A stretch of DNA of 64,000 nucleotides from Halanaerobiales bacterium (GCA_029981855.1 JARRCS010000015.1:62001-126000); one strand, 5' to 3'. Shown: positions 49,572-58,280, counted from the stretch's first letter. Notes: generated from the letters alone by a model not told the origin. Program-made: numbers and translations.

Positions 49572-50386
49572 TAAAACCCCGGTCCTCCGCTGGATGCAGC
49601 TTCCGGTTGCTCCTCTTCCTCCGGCTTCACTTGGGTAGTTATGTCTATTACTTCCTGGTTGGCTTCGCTGGCTATTTCCCGCTCTACTGCACCCTCTATG
49701 TCCTCATCCCGGTCGGAGGTTAGTGCCGATATCATGTCGGTCGAAAGTATTCCGTATTTCGAGAGCAGCATCCGGGTCACCGTCTTCATGGCCATCTCGT
49801 CGAAGTTGGACTTCCAGGCCGAGTTAGCCGTGTTATACGATTTGCTGTAACGCTGCGCGTGCTTTATCACCTCTTCCTTGGTCATGTAAACCGTCTTTGA
49901 AAAGCCGTTTAGCAGTTCCATATATGCGAAATATCCCTGGGCCTTTTCGCTGGTCGGTTCTCCTGAAAAGGTGATTTCTCCGGTCAAAATGTTCCGGTGG
50001 ACCTTGACGCCTTCGTATATAACCCCCGCGTTAAGGAACCGGTATTGCCCGGTGCGCATGGCCAGTTGGATGTATCCTTTATACCCAAGCTGGAATTGCG
50101 GGATGGCCACTCCTTTGCTCCTGTAGGGAACAATGTAGGCAAAGCCTAACTGTTTATTGATGGGTAATTTAAGAGTAGCTGCCTTCAGGGCCTCCATAAT
50201 CACTGCGTTGGGATCACACTCCTGCAGGTGTTTGTCCGACCCGTAAAGGTCGATTATGCTCGCTATGAAAGCTCCCGCGTTTTCTTTGAGTGCGTTTTGG
50301 AATTGAGCCTTGACGCTTTCGGTATTCAGAACATTTTTAAGCTTATCCATCGGGGTCCTTTGCGTTCTTGCTACTTCATTAGCCAT
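49571..50386 (-). CDS. recT: RecT family single-strand annealing protein
   Basis: 271 residues. It has the typical start, FIASIIDLYG, and the LKLPINKQLGFAYIVPYRSKGVAIPQFQLGYKGYIQLAMRTGQY block. The EMAMKTVTRMLLSKYGILS motif and an acidic, disordered C-terminus follow. It pairs complementary single strands during phage recombination. Confidence 0.93.
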   Translation of the reverse strand: MANEVARTQRTPMDKLKNVLNTESVKAQFQNALKENAGAFIASIIDLYGSDKHLQECDPNAVIMEALKAATLKLPINKQLGFAYIVPYRSKGVAIPQFQLGYKGYIQLAMRTGQYRFLNAGVIYEGVKVHRNILTGEITFSGEPTSEKAQGYFAYMELLNGFSKTVYMTKEEVIKHAQRYSKSYNTANSAWKSNFDEMAMKTVTRMLLSKYGILSTDMISALTSDRDEDIEGAVEREIASEANQEVIDITTQVKPEEEEQPEAASSGGPGF

Positions 50387-52375
50387 TTATATAACCTCCT
50401 TAAAAAGATTGGCTTCAGCCTCGGATTTGTTCTCGGTCTCTACCCTCAAGGTTTTATCTGGCTCACTTACGATAAGGCTGATTATTTGTCCCTTGGTCTT
50501 AACTAGCTTGGTGATCGCCTCTCGGTTGTCGATGAAAATCGGGGCTGAAAATCCGTAAAACTCTGACAGGGTGTTAATTATGTCTAAACCAACGTTGATC
50601 CTGGCCGCATTGTTTAGACCGGTGGAATAGGGTACTCCCTGGTATAGGGTTTCGCAACACTCCACCACGCCGCCATTTACCTGCACGTCAAACAGTTTAA
50701 AGCGCGCGTATTTAAAGCGACTATTGATTTTTTCTTCCAACATTTTGACCTTGGTCCTGATGAACTGTTCGGTGAGGTAAAGCTCGCTTTCCAGTTTTTC
50801 GTATTCAGCTGCTAGCTGGCGTTCTTGTGCCTTAAGCTCTTTGATGCGTTTCTGGCCTTGTTCATACCGCTCTACCATAGCAAGCCTCTGCTCCTGGATT
50901 TTGATTTGATTTTCAAGACCCCGTATCTCCTTTTCGATTCTGGCGGCTTCGTGAGAAGCATTCCTTTGCAGGCCCTCGATAGACTGTTCCAGACTCTCTT
51001 TCTCAGCCAGCTTTTTCTTGTACTGGAAGCTGTCCTGGTAAGCGGCTGCTTTTTGTTCGAGATCTGTGATTTCGGACTGGAGAATCTCTTCCTGCTCTCT
51101 CAGGCTGTCTATTTCGCCCTTCAGATCATCAATTTCATATCGTAGTTTTTCATTTTCTACATTCAAATCATCAATTTCGGCCGTAATAGACTTGCCTTCG
51201 GCTGTAATAGTTTCCAACCTCTCCGCTTTCTCCCGGTTGAAATTAGCCCTGGCTTCCTCGATTTGTTCTTCCGGAAGTGGCTGCCCGCAGGTTGGGCAAG
51301 TGTCATCATGTTCAAATTCTTGGTCGTTTACCTCATACCATTTCTGGCGTAGTTTTTTTGTTTCAGATTCTAACCTCTCGATCCGGGCTTTATTAATGCT
51401 AATTTTATTTTTCTTATCTTTTATCTGAAGGTTTATCTCCCCAATTTCATCTCGAATTTTGTATAGTTCTTTTTTCTTCTGTTCCAACTTATCATCAAAA
51501 CTGGCTCTGTAGTTCCTTCTCAGATCTTCCAGCTCTGTCTCTATCTCAGCCAGCCTCTTCCGCTTTTCAGCAACCTCTCCGCCGTTTTCAATCCGGGCAA
51601 GCTCCTGCTCTTTCTCTTTCTTGTCGGCCTTCAGGGCTTCAATCTCAGCCTGCACCTTTTTCTCATTGATAGCGCTGACATCCGGTAGGCCCTGCTGGAC
51701 CTCGTCAATCCGGATCGGGATCTTCTCAAGTTCCTTGTTGATCTCGGTGCGCCTGGCTGCTATAACCTTCCTGTGGTCTTCCAGCTTCCGGTTTTGTAAT
51801 ATCTCCGGGAGCTTGGCCAGGGCCGGGTCAGAAGCGATGACCTCTTCATCGCTGATGTCACCGCAAATTTGGAGCAAAATCTTCCTCCGCTCTTGCCAGT
51901 GAAGCTGTTCATTAAAATAAACCGGGTTGGTGAGGAGCTTAAAAACATTTTCATCGGCAATTTCAGCGATTTGGGTTTCATACTCACTCTTTTTCACCGG
52001 CACACTATCGATATAGTAGTCGGTAGTATGGCCGGTAAACTCCGCTGTGGCTGAACCTCGTTTCTTGGTCCACTTTTCTTTGTAGACCTTACGCAGCGTT
52101 AAGGTTCTCCCACCAATCTCCAATACGGCCTCAACTTCATGATCCAGGCCGTGAATCGGCTGGCCGTTTTCATCCAGGGTCTTGATCTCGAAGCCTTTTT
52201 TGTTCTGGCTGTCTTTGTCAAAAAGCAACCAGACGAAGGCATCAAACAACGTTGTTTTCCCGGTAGCATTGTCGCCGTATATCCTCACATTTCCGCCCTG
52301 GGTGTCAAGTTCAAAGGATTTTATGCCTTTGAAGTTCTTAAGAGATAGCTTAAGCAGTCTGATTCTCATCGCCAC
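50387..52375 (-). CDS. SMC/Rad50-like AAA ATPase
   Basis: 662 residues. Walker A GDNATGKTT (34-42), two long coiled coils (about 190-340 and 385-530), and a zinc-hook DTCPTCGQPL with Cys360 and Cys363 between them. The C-terminal ATPase lobe lacks a long Walker B; SAPIFIDNREAI is its likely form. It resembles the SbcC/RecF-like ATPases adjacent to RecT in Gram-positive phages. It could act with the MBL protein as an SbcCD-like end processor. Confidence 0.85.
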   Translation of the reverse strand: MAMRIRLLKLSLKNFKGIKSFELDTQGGNVRIYGDNATGKTTLFDAFVWLLFDKDSQNKKGFEIKTLDENGQPIHGLDHEVEAVLEIGGRTLTLRKVYKEKWTKKRGSATAEFTGHTTDYYIDSVPVKKSEYETQIAEIADENVFKLLTNPVYFNEQLHWQERRKILLQICGDISDEEVIASDPALAKLPEILQNRKLEDHRKVIAARRTEINKELEKIPIRIDEVQQGLPDVSAINEKKVQAEIEALKADKKEKEQELARIENGGEVAEKRKRLAEIETELEDLRRNYRASFDDKLEQKKKELYKIRDEIGEINLQIKDKKNKISINKARIERLESETKKLRQKWYEVNDQEFEHDDTCPTCGQPLPEEQIEEARANFNREKAERLETITAEGKSITAEIDDLNVENEKLRYEIDDLKGEIDSLREQEEILQSEITDLEQKAAAYQDSFQYKKKLAEKESLEQSIEGLQRNASHEAARIEKEIRGLENQIKIQEQRLAMVERYEQGQKRIKELKAQERQLAAEYEKLESELYLTEQFIRTKVKMLEEKINSRFKYARFKLFDVQVNGGVVECCETLYQGVPYSTGLNNAARINVGLDIINTLSEFYGFSAPIFIDNREAITKLVKTKGQIISLIVSEPDKTLRVETENKSEAEANLFKEVI

Positions 52376-52554
52376 TCTCTCCCCTCGTCTTTTTCTCTTA
52401 GCCTAAGTCCACTTTCGGCACCCAATAACGCAATGGCGCACCTTTCTTCAACCTCATCCCACCAGGCACATTCTCTCTCACAGCAGTCAAGATTACCACC
52501 ATCTGTAGCAGCAGCTATAGTCATTAACGGGCAAATTTTTTTATCTTCACTCAT
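52366..52554 (-). CDS. Small Cys-rich protein
   Basis: 62 residues with CPLM, DCCERECAWWDEVEERC, a dense Cys cluster probably binding zinc or Fe-S. This short pattern recurs in small phage genes near AAA/RecT modules. ATG 52554 overlaps the stop of the preceding small gene. Confidence 0.6.
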   Translation of the reverse strand: MSEDKKICPLMTIAAATDGGNLDCCERECAWWDEVEERCAIALLGAESGLRLREKDEGREWR

Positions 52555-52727
52555 CACTTTCCCACCTTTCTTTTTGCCCCATTATTTGATATAATGAGGC
52601 TAGGTTTGATTTTGTACCGCTCAGCTGTGCCAGCAGCTGGGCTTTTCTTTTGTCTCCGCTGATCAAACCATATATAAACCAGCAGTGCCATCATAGCCAA
52701 AAACTCGCCTAAGCCAGAGTCTATCAC
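52554..52727 (-). CDS. Small membrane-associated peptide
   Basis: 57 residues from GTG 52727, preceded by AAGGTGA. Residues 8-21 (EFLAMMALLVYIWF) could be one membrane helix, followed by a basic stretch. The stop (TGATG) overlaps the next gene. Real coding is supported by this coupling and by ribosome site only. Confidence 0.4.
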   Translation of the reverse strand: MIDSGLGEFLAMMALLVYIWFDQRRQKKSPAAGTAERYKIKPSLIISNNGAKRKVGK

Positions 52728-52733
52728 CAGTTA

Positions 52734-52898
52734 TCACCTTCCCGCTTCATATTTTTCGATAATATGCCTGATACTGCCTATGAGATAGCCGGTCAAGAAT
52801 GGATATTTATCTTCCTCTGAAATACCTTCTGGGAGTTCAAATTTCGATATCTCCAATAAGCGCTTCAGCTCATTGATAATCTCTTTAGATTTTGGCAT
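52734..52898 (-). CDS. Small helical protein
   Basis: 54 residues, charged and helical (SKEIINELKRLLEISKF, then YLIGSIRHIIEKYEAG). AGGAGG lies before the ATG (52898). Its stop lies 6 bases before the next GTG start. Unknown function. Confidence 0.5.
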   Translation of the reverse strand: MPKSKEIINELKRLLEISKFELPEGISEEDKYPFLTGYLIGSIRHIIEKYEAGR

Positions 52899-52912
52899 TA
52901 TATTTTCACCTC

Positions 52913-53074
52913 CTAGTCTGCTGTTTTATAGCCGGCGGTTTTATCATACATTTTGAAATATAGTTGTGCTTCTTTCATGCAATCTAGTGGGTTTTTCCCA
53001 CAAGTCTGTGGATCTTCACTACAGTCTAAACAAAAAGTATGCTTTTTTTCAGCAAGGGTCTTGGTTTTCCTCAT
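52913..53074 (-). CDS. Small Cys-motif protein
   Basis: 53 residues with CLDC, then QTC and DC, resembling a short zinc finger. Its ATG overlaps the stop of the regulator gene at 53071 (ATGA). Unknown function. Confidence 0.5.
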   Translation of the reverse strand: MRKTKTLAEKKHTFCLDCSEDPQTCGKNPLDCMKEAQLYFKMYDKTAGYKTAD

Positions 53075-53619
53075 CCAACAACCTCCTCTACAATCTCCCT
53101 GACTCGGTCAGAGACATATCCTCTCGCCTGATATTTCAAAAGACAGCGCTTATTCCTGGCCTTCAGATCTGCCCCCATCTTCTTAGCTGCCATGTCCAGC
53201 ATGTCCAGGGCATGATTAGCATCTTCAACCTCGTCCAGCATATGCTCAAAGACTTTTCTCTGCTCCTGGGATAGATCCTCAATGGTATCAATGTTATATG
53301 CAAACTGCATAACCTTTTTGATATCTTCTATAGCCTCTTCCATCTCCTCGATAGCCTTCATTCCTGTTATGTAGAAGTCTACTTTTACCTGGTCAAATAC
53401 TAGCCTAGATATTGATGTAGTTCCGGCTGCAAGTATCATTAGCAGTGGGCTATCAATTGCATCAGCTATCTCGGCAATTATTTGGTCAGTTAACTTGATG
53501 TGACCATTGATATACTTGGATATCAAGGATCGGTCAACTCCCATTATCCTGCCTAATTGATCCTGGGTTATCCCGGCCTTTTTCATCTCCTCCCTGATGA
53601 TTTCACCGATTACTTTCAC
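53071..53619 (-). CDS. XRE-type regulator with helical C-terminus
   Basis: 182 residues. HTH at about 15-55 (AGITQDQLGRIMGVDRSLISKYINGHIKLT). The C-terminal 120 residues are helical and acidic, with EEMEEAIEDIKKVMQF and DEVEDANHALDML, and could act in oligomerisation. An early transcription regulator. It has GGAGGTGG before the ATG. Confidence 0.75.
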   Translation of the reverse strand: MKVIGEIIREEMKKAGITQDQLGRIMGVDRSLISKYINGHIKLTDQIIAEIADAIDSPLLMILAAGTTSISRLVFDQVKVDFYITGMKAIEEMEEAIEDIKKVMQFAYNIDTIEDLSQEQRKVFEHMLDEVEDANHALDMLDMAAKKMGADLKARNKRCLLKYQARGYVSDRVREIVEEVVG

Positions 53620-53688
53620 TCCTTTCCACCTCCTTCCAATAAATAGTCACCAAAAAATGTTAATTTGTGATACTACTAACTGCTATAA

Positions 53689-54015
53689 TTAACCTGTAAG
53701 CTTAAAAATATCAGATGTATCGAGTTCCTTCTCACGTATATAATTCTTGCTTGACTCTTCAGCCAACCACTGATTAATAATAGCAACCGGATACACTCTC
53801 TTGCTTGCCACTTCCACAAAAGGAATCCTCCCCTGGCGGCTTTGCTCACGGATTACTTGAGCACTGACCCCCAGATAATCGGCTAACTCCTTCGCATCTA
53901 ATGCCGCCTTCCCATCTATCAGCACGGTTTCTCCTCCCCCAACTGCTGCTGGTAGGTTGTCTATCTTCTCATTCAGTTGTTTCAGTTGTTCTAGGATCTC
54001 TTCCATTACTCCCAA
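53689..54015 (-). CDS. Excisionase-like HTH protein
   Basis: 108 residues. A coiled N-terminus (EEILEQLKQLNEKIDNL) is followed by ALDAKELADYLGVSAQVIREQSRQGRIPFVEVASKRVYPVAIINQWL, an HTH_17 winged helix as in excisionases. Candidate for controlling prophage excision. Confidence 0.65.
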   Translation of the reverse strand: MGVMEEILEQLKQLNEKIDNLPAAVGGGETVLIDGKAALDAKELADYLGVSAQVIREQSRQGRIPFVEVASKRVYPVAIINQWLAEESSKNYIREKELDTSDIFKLTG

Positions 54016-54032
54016 GCCTAACCACCACCTTT

Positions 54033-54797
54033 CTAAGCAGAATATTTAATAACCAGCTTCTCAACAATTGAGGTATAGATCTCCTTTAACCTGGGATCCT
54101 CTTCAATCACATCAAGATAATTAGCCTGATTTATCTTTGTCTGGGTGGCGCCGGACTCCCGAAGTCTATCTCGAAGGTTATTCAACCGGACATTAAGACG
54201 ACAACGGGCCCGGTTTTCAAGAATGTCATAGGTCTGCTTTCGTAACTCCCTGTAGTTACCTCGTTTGAAAGCTATCTTATTAAGCTGCTCGTTAACCCAG
54301 TTCCGCCAGTCCTCGTCTGGGTGTAATACTGCGCCTTTAATTGCTTCTATCTGTTCCTCTTGTCTATTAACTCTTTGTTTTAATTCCTTGACTGATTTAG
54401 CCTGTAAAATTATGAGATCCTCTATTGATTGTGGTTGTGCAATTTCTTTAACCCGGAAATAGTTATTAACTAATTCCCTTTGGACTTTCCAGGCCAGATC
54501 GTCAGTGAGAGACTTAACTAACATTAGATAGCCAGATTCAGTAATAAGGATTAACTGTGAAGTGTATTTGCTAACCTCTTCTGGGTGGTTCGTCCGAAAA
54601 TCGGACAAAGCTTTTTTCTTCAATATCCAGTAATCTTGACCGTGTAAAAATTTATCTTTGTTATCATTGAATCTTTTCCTGGCTGTTCCGCTTGGCCTTT
54701 CATGTAATCTATCAATATCATCAAAAGTTACTACCCGCTCACCGTTAAACTCTTTAATTAATAAATTCTGGCCATTAATGTTTACAATATTTTGCAT
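54033..54797 (-). CDS. Antirepressor with ORF6N and ORF6C domains
   Basis: 254 residues. ORF6N part: VVTFDDIDRLHERPSGTARKRF..NKDKFLHGQDYW, then QLILITESGYLMLVKSL. ORF6C-like C-terminus with RGNYRELRKQTYDILENRAR..LNNLRDRL. Such proteins counter the repressor during induction. First gene of the early minus-strand operon after the switch. Confidence 0.85.
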   Translation of the reverse strand: MQNIVNINGQNLLIKEFNGERVVTFDDIDRLHERPSGTARKRFNDNKDKFLHGQDYWILKKKALSDFRTNHPEEVSKYTSQLILITESGYLMLVKSLTDDLAWKVQRELVNNYFRVKEIAQPQSIEDLIILQAKSVKELKQRVNRQEEQIEAIKGAVLHPDEDWRNWVNEQLNKIAFKRGNYRELRKQTYDILENRARCRLNVRLNNLRDRLRESGATQTKINQANYLDVIEEDPRLKEIYTSIVEKLVIKYSA

Positions 54798-54840
54798 TTA
54801 TTTACTCCTTTCTAAAGGAACTCGAAGAATATTATAAAGA

Positions 54841-54999
54841 CTAATTTTTTATGCCGGCTTGATTAAGCCTTTCGGCTAATTTCTGAGCTATTTCCCCCGG
54901 CTGGACTGCTTCCTCCAGTTCAGCCACTCTCTTTTCAAGCCTTTCTACTCTCTTATACAGCTCTTCCTTGCTAGGAACATATTGAACTCTTTCTTCCAC
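54841..54999 (-). CDS. Small coiled-coil protein
   Basis: 52 residues from GTG 54999 with GGAGG at 8 bases. YKRVERLEKRVAELEEAVQPGEIAQKLAERL is a continuous coiled coil. It lies between the leftward XRE gene and the antirepressor. Confidence 0.5.
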   Translation of the reverse strand: MEERVQYVPSKEELYKRVERLEKRVAELEEAVQPGEIAQKLAERLNQAGIKN

Positions 55000-55050
55000 A
55001 GTTCTCGCCTCCTTCCCATGACAGCCGCCGTCATTTCAAGAAATTTACTT

Positions 55051-55308
55051 TTATGCTGGTTTTTGGTCGGGGCTATTTTCTAACGAAACGTTAGTTGTTT
55101 TGTTAAAAAAAATATCTTCAATAGTAGTATCAAAAATATCGGCCAAAGCTTTCATTATTCTAGGATTAGGCGTCCTCTTACCCCCTTCAATCATAGAGTA
55201 ATATGCAGAAGTAATATTTACTCCTCTTTTTTTAAGTTCCCTCACAACATCTTCTTGATACTCGACTTTATTTGAATTGATCCTTAATTCTTTTAACTTG
55301 TTTTCCAA
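55051..55308 (-). CDS. Cro-like XRE regulator
   Basis: About 85 residues from a TTG at 55308 behind AAGGAGG. HTH with ITSAYYSMIEGGKRTPNPRIMKALADIFDTTIEDIFF. Divergent from the repressor gene across the operator region, as a Cro would be. One TAAC-N5-GTTA site (55081-55093) lies within its own 3' coding part. Confidence 0.8.
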   Translation of the reverse strand: MENKLKELRINSNKVEYQEDVVRELKKRGVNITSAYYSMIEGGKRTPNPRIMKALADIFDTTIEDIFFNKTTNVSLENSPDQKPA

Positions 55309-55328
55309 TAACCCCACCTCCTTCAAAC

Positions 55329-55427
55329 TAACATTTCGTTAATTATATTATACTTAACATTTTGTTAGCTGTCAAGTCTTTTTTTAAATTTTTTATAACT
55401 TTTTGTTATTTAACTAACACAGCGTTA
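55329..55427. promoter_or_regulatory. Lysogeny switch operators
   Basis: Four palindromes of the form TAAC-N5-GTTA at 55329-55341, 55355-55367, 55396-55408 and 55415-55427, between the divergent Cro-like and repressor genes. A fifth copy is at 55081-55093. The intervening DNA is very AT-rich and carries TAGAAT (55438) as the probable -10 of the repressor promoter. Confidence 0.8.
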
Positions 55428-55464
55428 TATTTTGTGTTAGAATATATTTGCAAGGGGGTTGCTT

Positions 55465-55869
55465 ATGGCAGAGTTTAAAGATAGATTAAAAAAACTTAGA
55501 AAAGAAAAAGGGCTATATCAAAAAGAGTTAGCTAAAATAATCGGAGTTAGCGATGGTGCGATAGCTATGTATGAAACTGGCAAGCGAACGCCTGATAAAG
55601 AAATATTAGATAAGCTAGCAAATTATTTTGACGTATCTGTCGACTACCTCCTAGGCCGCACCGATGAACGCTCCCCAGCCGACAAAATAAAAGCGGCTCT
55701 CTCCGATGATCCAGAATTAGCTGACTTCTGGGAAAAGTTATCTCAACGGGAGGACCTTCAGCTTCTCTTTAAACAAACAAAAGATATGTCTCCAGAGGGC
55801 GTCAGGCAGATAATAAGAATTATTAAGGCTATCGAAGACGAGGAGCAGGAAAGGTATAATGGAAGGTAA
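55465..55869 (+). CDS. XRE-type prophage repressor
   Basis: 134 residues from ATG 55465 (AAGGGGG upstream). N-terminal HTH (KEKGLYQKELAKIIGVSDGAIAMYETGKRTPDKE), then a short linker, then a C-terminal module (about 75-134: IKAALSDDPELADFW, then LQLLFKQTKDMSPEGV) that is repeated in the gene at 56923 and the fragment at 7186. No peptidase-type autocleavage domain, so ImmA-like or antirepressor-based induction is more likely than RecA-driven cleavage. Confidence 0.85.
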   Translation: MAEFKDRLKKLRKEKGLYQKELAKIIGVSDGAIAMYETGKRTPDKEILDKLANYFDVSVDYLLGRTDERSPADKIKAALSDDPELADFWEKLSQREDLQLLFKQTKDMSPEGVRQIIRIIKAIEDEEQERYNGR

Positions 55870-55938
55870 ATAGGAACGGTGATTATGAGAGATTAAAAAT
55901 CAACGTTTAGCATATTTTTGTAAAGGGTGGAATTTTAT

Positions 55939-56877
55939 ATGGCTTTGTTCAACTTTCACAACAAACCTCATCTTAACCCTGCGGAAATACTTTTTTTGGA
56001 TTATTTGGATGGTTGCCCCACCGATATAGACTGTTCTCATTTACCCAAGTATTGGAAGTATGATTACAATTTAAGAAACCCCGAAAGAGTAATTAATATG
56101 CTAAAAAGCGACGGATATTTGAAGGTATCGGATTATAAATTTAATATGGATAAGTGTAAGATAGATGAGTTGAAAAATATTTTAAAAAAGTATGGTCTAA
56201 AAGTATCTGGAAAAAAGTCTGACTTAATTGACAGGATCATTCAAAACATTCCTGAAGAAGATTGTATAAAATTATTCAATCATAGCTATTATCAGCATAC
56301 GGAAAAAGCACATAGTTTGTTAAGTAAAAATAACCATATAATTTATGCTCATAAAATGAGAAATTACTTAGATATATCTATATTTGAAGCAGACAACATG
56401 AAAAAAGCAATGCCGGAAGCTAGTGTTCATGATATTTTTCTTTCAGTCTTAAATAATAGACTTGCCAGGTACTCTAAAAACAAAGACTGGGGCTTATACA
56501 GGAATACGATACATGCTATGTCATTAATATATCATGATTTGAGTGACTACAATAAAGAATTGCAGTTGTTATCCGAAGTATGCTACAGGGATTTAAGCGG
56601 GCTGGGCAATAATGGGACAATTGACGAATTAGATATAACCGCCCTGGCTCCTGGAATCATAAACAGCATAATAAAAGCTAAAAGCTGCTTATCTCTTGAT
56701 GATAGCCGATTTAAAGAATTTTATTTGTCGGCAGTATCAAATATAAATTTATCATTCCACTATTTTACGCCCGAGCAAACATTTGATATATTGTTGGCAG
56801 AAATGTACGGAGACGAAAAAACTATTAAAGATATTTATAAAAAAGCTAAAAAGCGGCCGAAAAGAAGATGGGAATAA
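55939..56877 (+). CDS. SAP-domain protein in lysogeny operon
   Basis: 312 residues from ATG 55939. A SAP motif at about 66-100 (CKIDELKNILKKYGLKVSGKKSDLIDRI) predicts DNA binding. The remainder is helical with LNNRLARYSKNKDWGLYRN and a basic C-terminus (KKAKKRPKRRW). Between the repressor and its truncated paralogue. Function unknown; possibly superinfection exclusion or another moron role. Confidence 0.65.
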   Translation: MALFNFHNKPHLNPAEILFLDYLDGCPTDIDCSHLPKYWKYDYNLRNPERVINMLKSDGYLKVSDYKFNMDKCKIDELKNILKKYGLKVSGKKSDLIDRIIQNIPEEDCIKLFNHSYYQHTEKAHSLLSKNNHIIYAHKMRNYLDISIFEADNMKKAMPEASVHDIFLSVLNNRLARYSKNKDWGLYRNTIHAMSLIYHDLSDYNKELQLLSEVCYRDLSGLGNNGTIDELDITALAPGIINSIIKAKSCLSLDDSRFKEFYLSAVSNINLSFHYFTPEQTFDILLAEMYGDEKTIKDIYKKAKKRPKRRWE

Positions 56878-56922
56878 ATAAACTATATGTTGGAGTGTTC
56901 AAATCTATGTATAGGAGAAGAA

Positions 56923-57192
56923 ATGGCAAAGTATGATTTCGTAAAAGAAATTGCTGCAGGAAAAGAAGTAGCAGGTTATTTAGATAAAAATAATAAAAAT
57001 AATGACAAAATAAAAGCAGCCCTCTCCGATGATCCAGAGTTAGCTGACTTCTGGGACAAGCTATCTGAAAGGGAGGACCTGCAACTGCTCTTTAAGCAAA
57101 CCAAAGATATGGACCCGGCTGGTGTAAGGCAGATTATACGCATAATTAAAGCTATTGAAGAGGAAGAAGAGGAAAGATATAATGGGAGATAA
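56923..57192 (+). CDS. Truncated repressor paralogue lacking HTH
   Basis: 89 residues from ATG 56923 (AGGAGAAGAA just upstream). Residues 25-89 are almost the same as the C-terminal module of the repressor at 55465, but the DNA-binding half is replaced by 25 unrelated residues. If the module is for dimerisation, this protein could form mixed, DNA-binding-deficient repressor complexes. Confidence 0.75.
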   Translation: MAKYDFVKEIAAGKEVAGYLDKNNKNNDKIKAALSDDPELADFWDKLSEREDLQLLFKQTKDMDPAGVRQIIRIIKAIEEEEEERYNGR

Positions 57193-57339
57193 TTAACAAA
57201 GAAAGGGGGAATAATTAGAATGAACATTAGAAGGAAATATTCGATCATTCTCTCCAGGCTTATGGATAATTTGAGTTTTGTTTCATACAATAAACATAGG
57301 ATTTCTGTAAATTATCTCTCACCTGGAGGGGAAAAAGAA

Positions 57340-57540
57340 ATGAAAACTTTTGTAGTATTAAAACCTGACGAAGATGGTGTTTTCGTTGTCGAGTGCCCTG
57401 CTTTGCCTGGATGCATAAGTCAAGGTAAGACTAAAGAAGAGGCATTACAAAATATAAAAGAAGCTATACAATTATATTTAGAGGGGATTCAAGAATACAA
57501 TTTCGATAAACCACTTGAAACCTATGAGGTTGAAGTATAA
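57340..57540 (+). CDS. hicB: HicB-type antitoxin
   Basis: 66 residues from ATG 57340 (GGAGGGG about 8 bases upstream). TFVVLKPDEDGVFVVECPALPGCISQGKTKEEALQNIKEAI is the HicB partial RNase-H-like fold. It neutralises HicA, the next gene, with no gap. It has no long C-terminal DNA-binding domain. Confidence 0.88.
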   Translation: MKTFVVLKPDEDGVFVVECPALPGCISQGKTKEEALQNIKEAIQLYLEGIQEYNFDKPLETYEVEV

Positions 57541-57765
57541 ATGCTCCCTTTGCCTATTTTATCTGCGAGAGAGGTTATTAAAGCGTTAGAAAAAGCAGGA
57601 TGGAAATTTGCTCGACAAAAAGGTAGCCATGTTATGTTAATAAAAATTGGGGAAAGAAGACCATTAGTAATACCCAACCACAAAGAAATTGCTAAAGGAA
57701 CATTACGTTCAATTATTCGAGAAGCGGGACTTACTGTTCAAGAGTTTATTGAATTGTTAAAATAA
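57541..57765 (+). CDS. hicA: HicA-type mRNA interferase toxin
   Basis: 74 residues. SAREVIKALEKAGWKFARQKGSHVML carries the conserved GSH with His30 as the expected active residue, followed by PLVIPNHKEIAKGTLRSIIREAG. Cleaves mRNA when freed from HicB. ATG directly follows the HicB stop. Confidence 0.9.
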   Translation: MLPLPILSAREVIKALEKAGWKFARQKGSHVMLIKIGERRPLVIPNHKEIAKGTLRSIIREAGLTVQEFIELLK

Positions 57766-57794
57766 ATTGGACAAACTACTTGTTATAAAAAAAC

Positions 57795-57826
57795 ACCACC
57801 TACGCGCCATTCGGCGTTTCAGTGGT
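57795..57826 (+). terminator. Possible terminator after hicA
   Basis: ACCAC..ACGC and GGCGT..GTGGT form a broken stem, followed by AT-rich sequence without a clear T run. Confidence 0.4.
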
Positions 57827-57876
57827 TCATAATTATTATAATATTTTTATAAACATAATGCAAGGAGATGACTTAC

Positions 57877-58227
57877 GTGGGCAACATAATTAATAAATCC
57901 TTGCGCACATCTCTCCAGAGAGCTTATATAAGCTACCAGGAACTTGCAAGGGCCAATAATATATATCATAGTTTTGTAAAGCTTATATCAAGTGTATATG
58001 GCTTTGTATACCGATCTTCATTTGGCAACTATTATATAATCATCAATAAGAATTTAACCAAAGAAATGCAAAGGGAGGTGTTCTGTCACGAGGTAGAACA
58101 TATAATGTACGATTTGCCAGAGCAGGGGTATATCATAGGACTGGACATGCAGTACACTTATGTGGAGAAAAGAGCAGATTCTTTCGGTCAGATAGTTGCT
58201 GAAATGGCTGCTAATTATTTTGGCTAA
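57877..58227 (+). CDS. ImmA/IrrE-type metallopeptidase
   Basis: 116 residues from GTG 57877 with AAGGAG nine bases upstream. FCHEVEHIMYD gives the HEXXH zinc site (71-75), followed by YVEKRADSFGQIVAEM typical of ImmA. Such proteins cut the phage repressor to induce the prophage; the partner here is probably the XRE repressor at 55465. Confidence 0.85.
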   Translation: MGNIINKSLRTSLQRAYISYQELARANNIYHSFVKLISSVYGFVYRSSFGNYYIIINKNLTKEMQREVFCHEVEHIMYDLPEQGYIIGLDMQYTYVEKRADSFGQIVAEMAANYFG

Positions 58228-58280
58228 AAGGCGAACATAAGTTTTTACATAATTCGACAATTTTCAAAGGAGGTTTTTCT

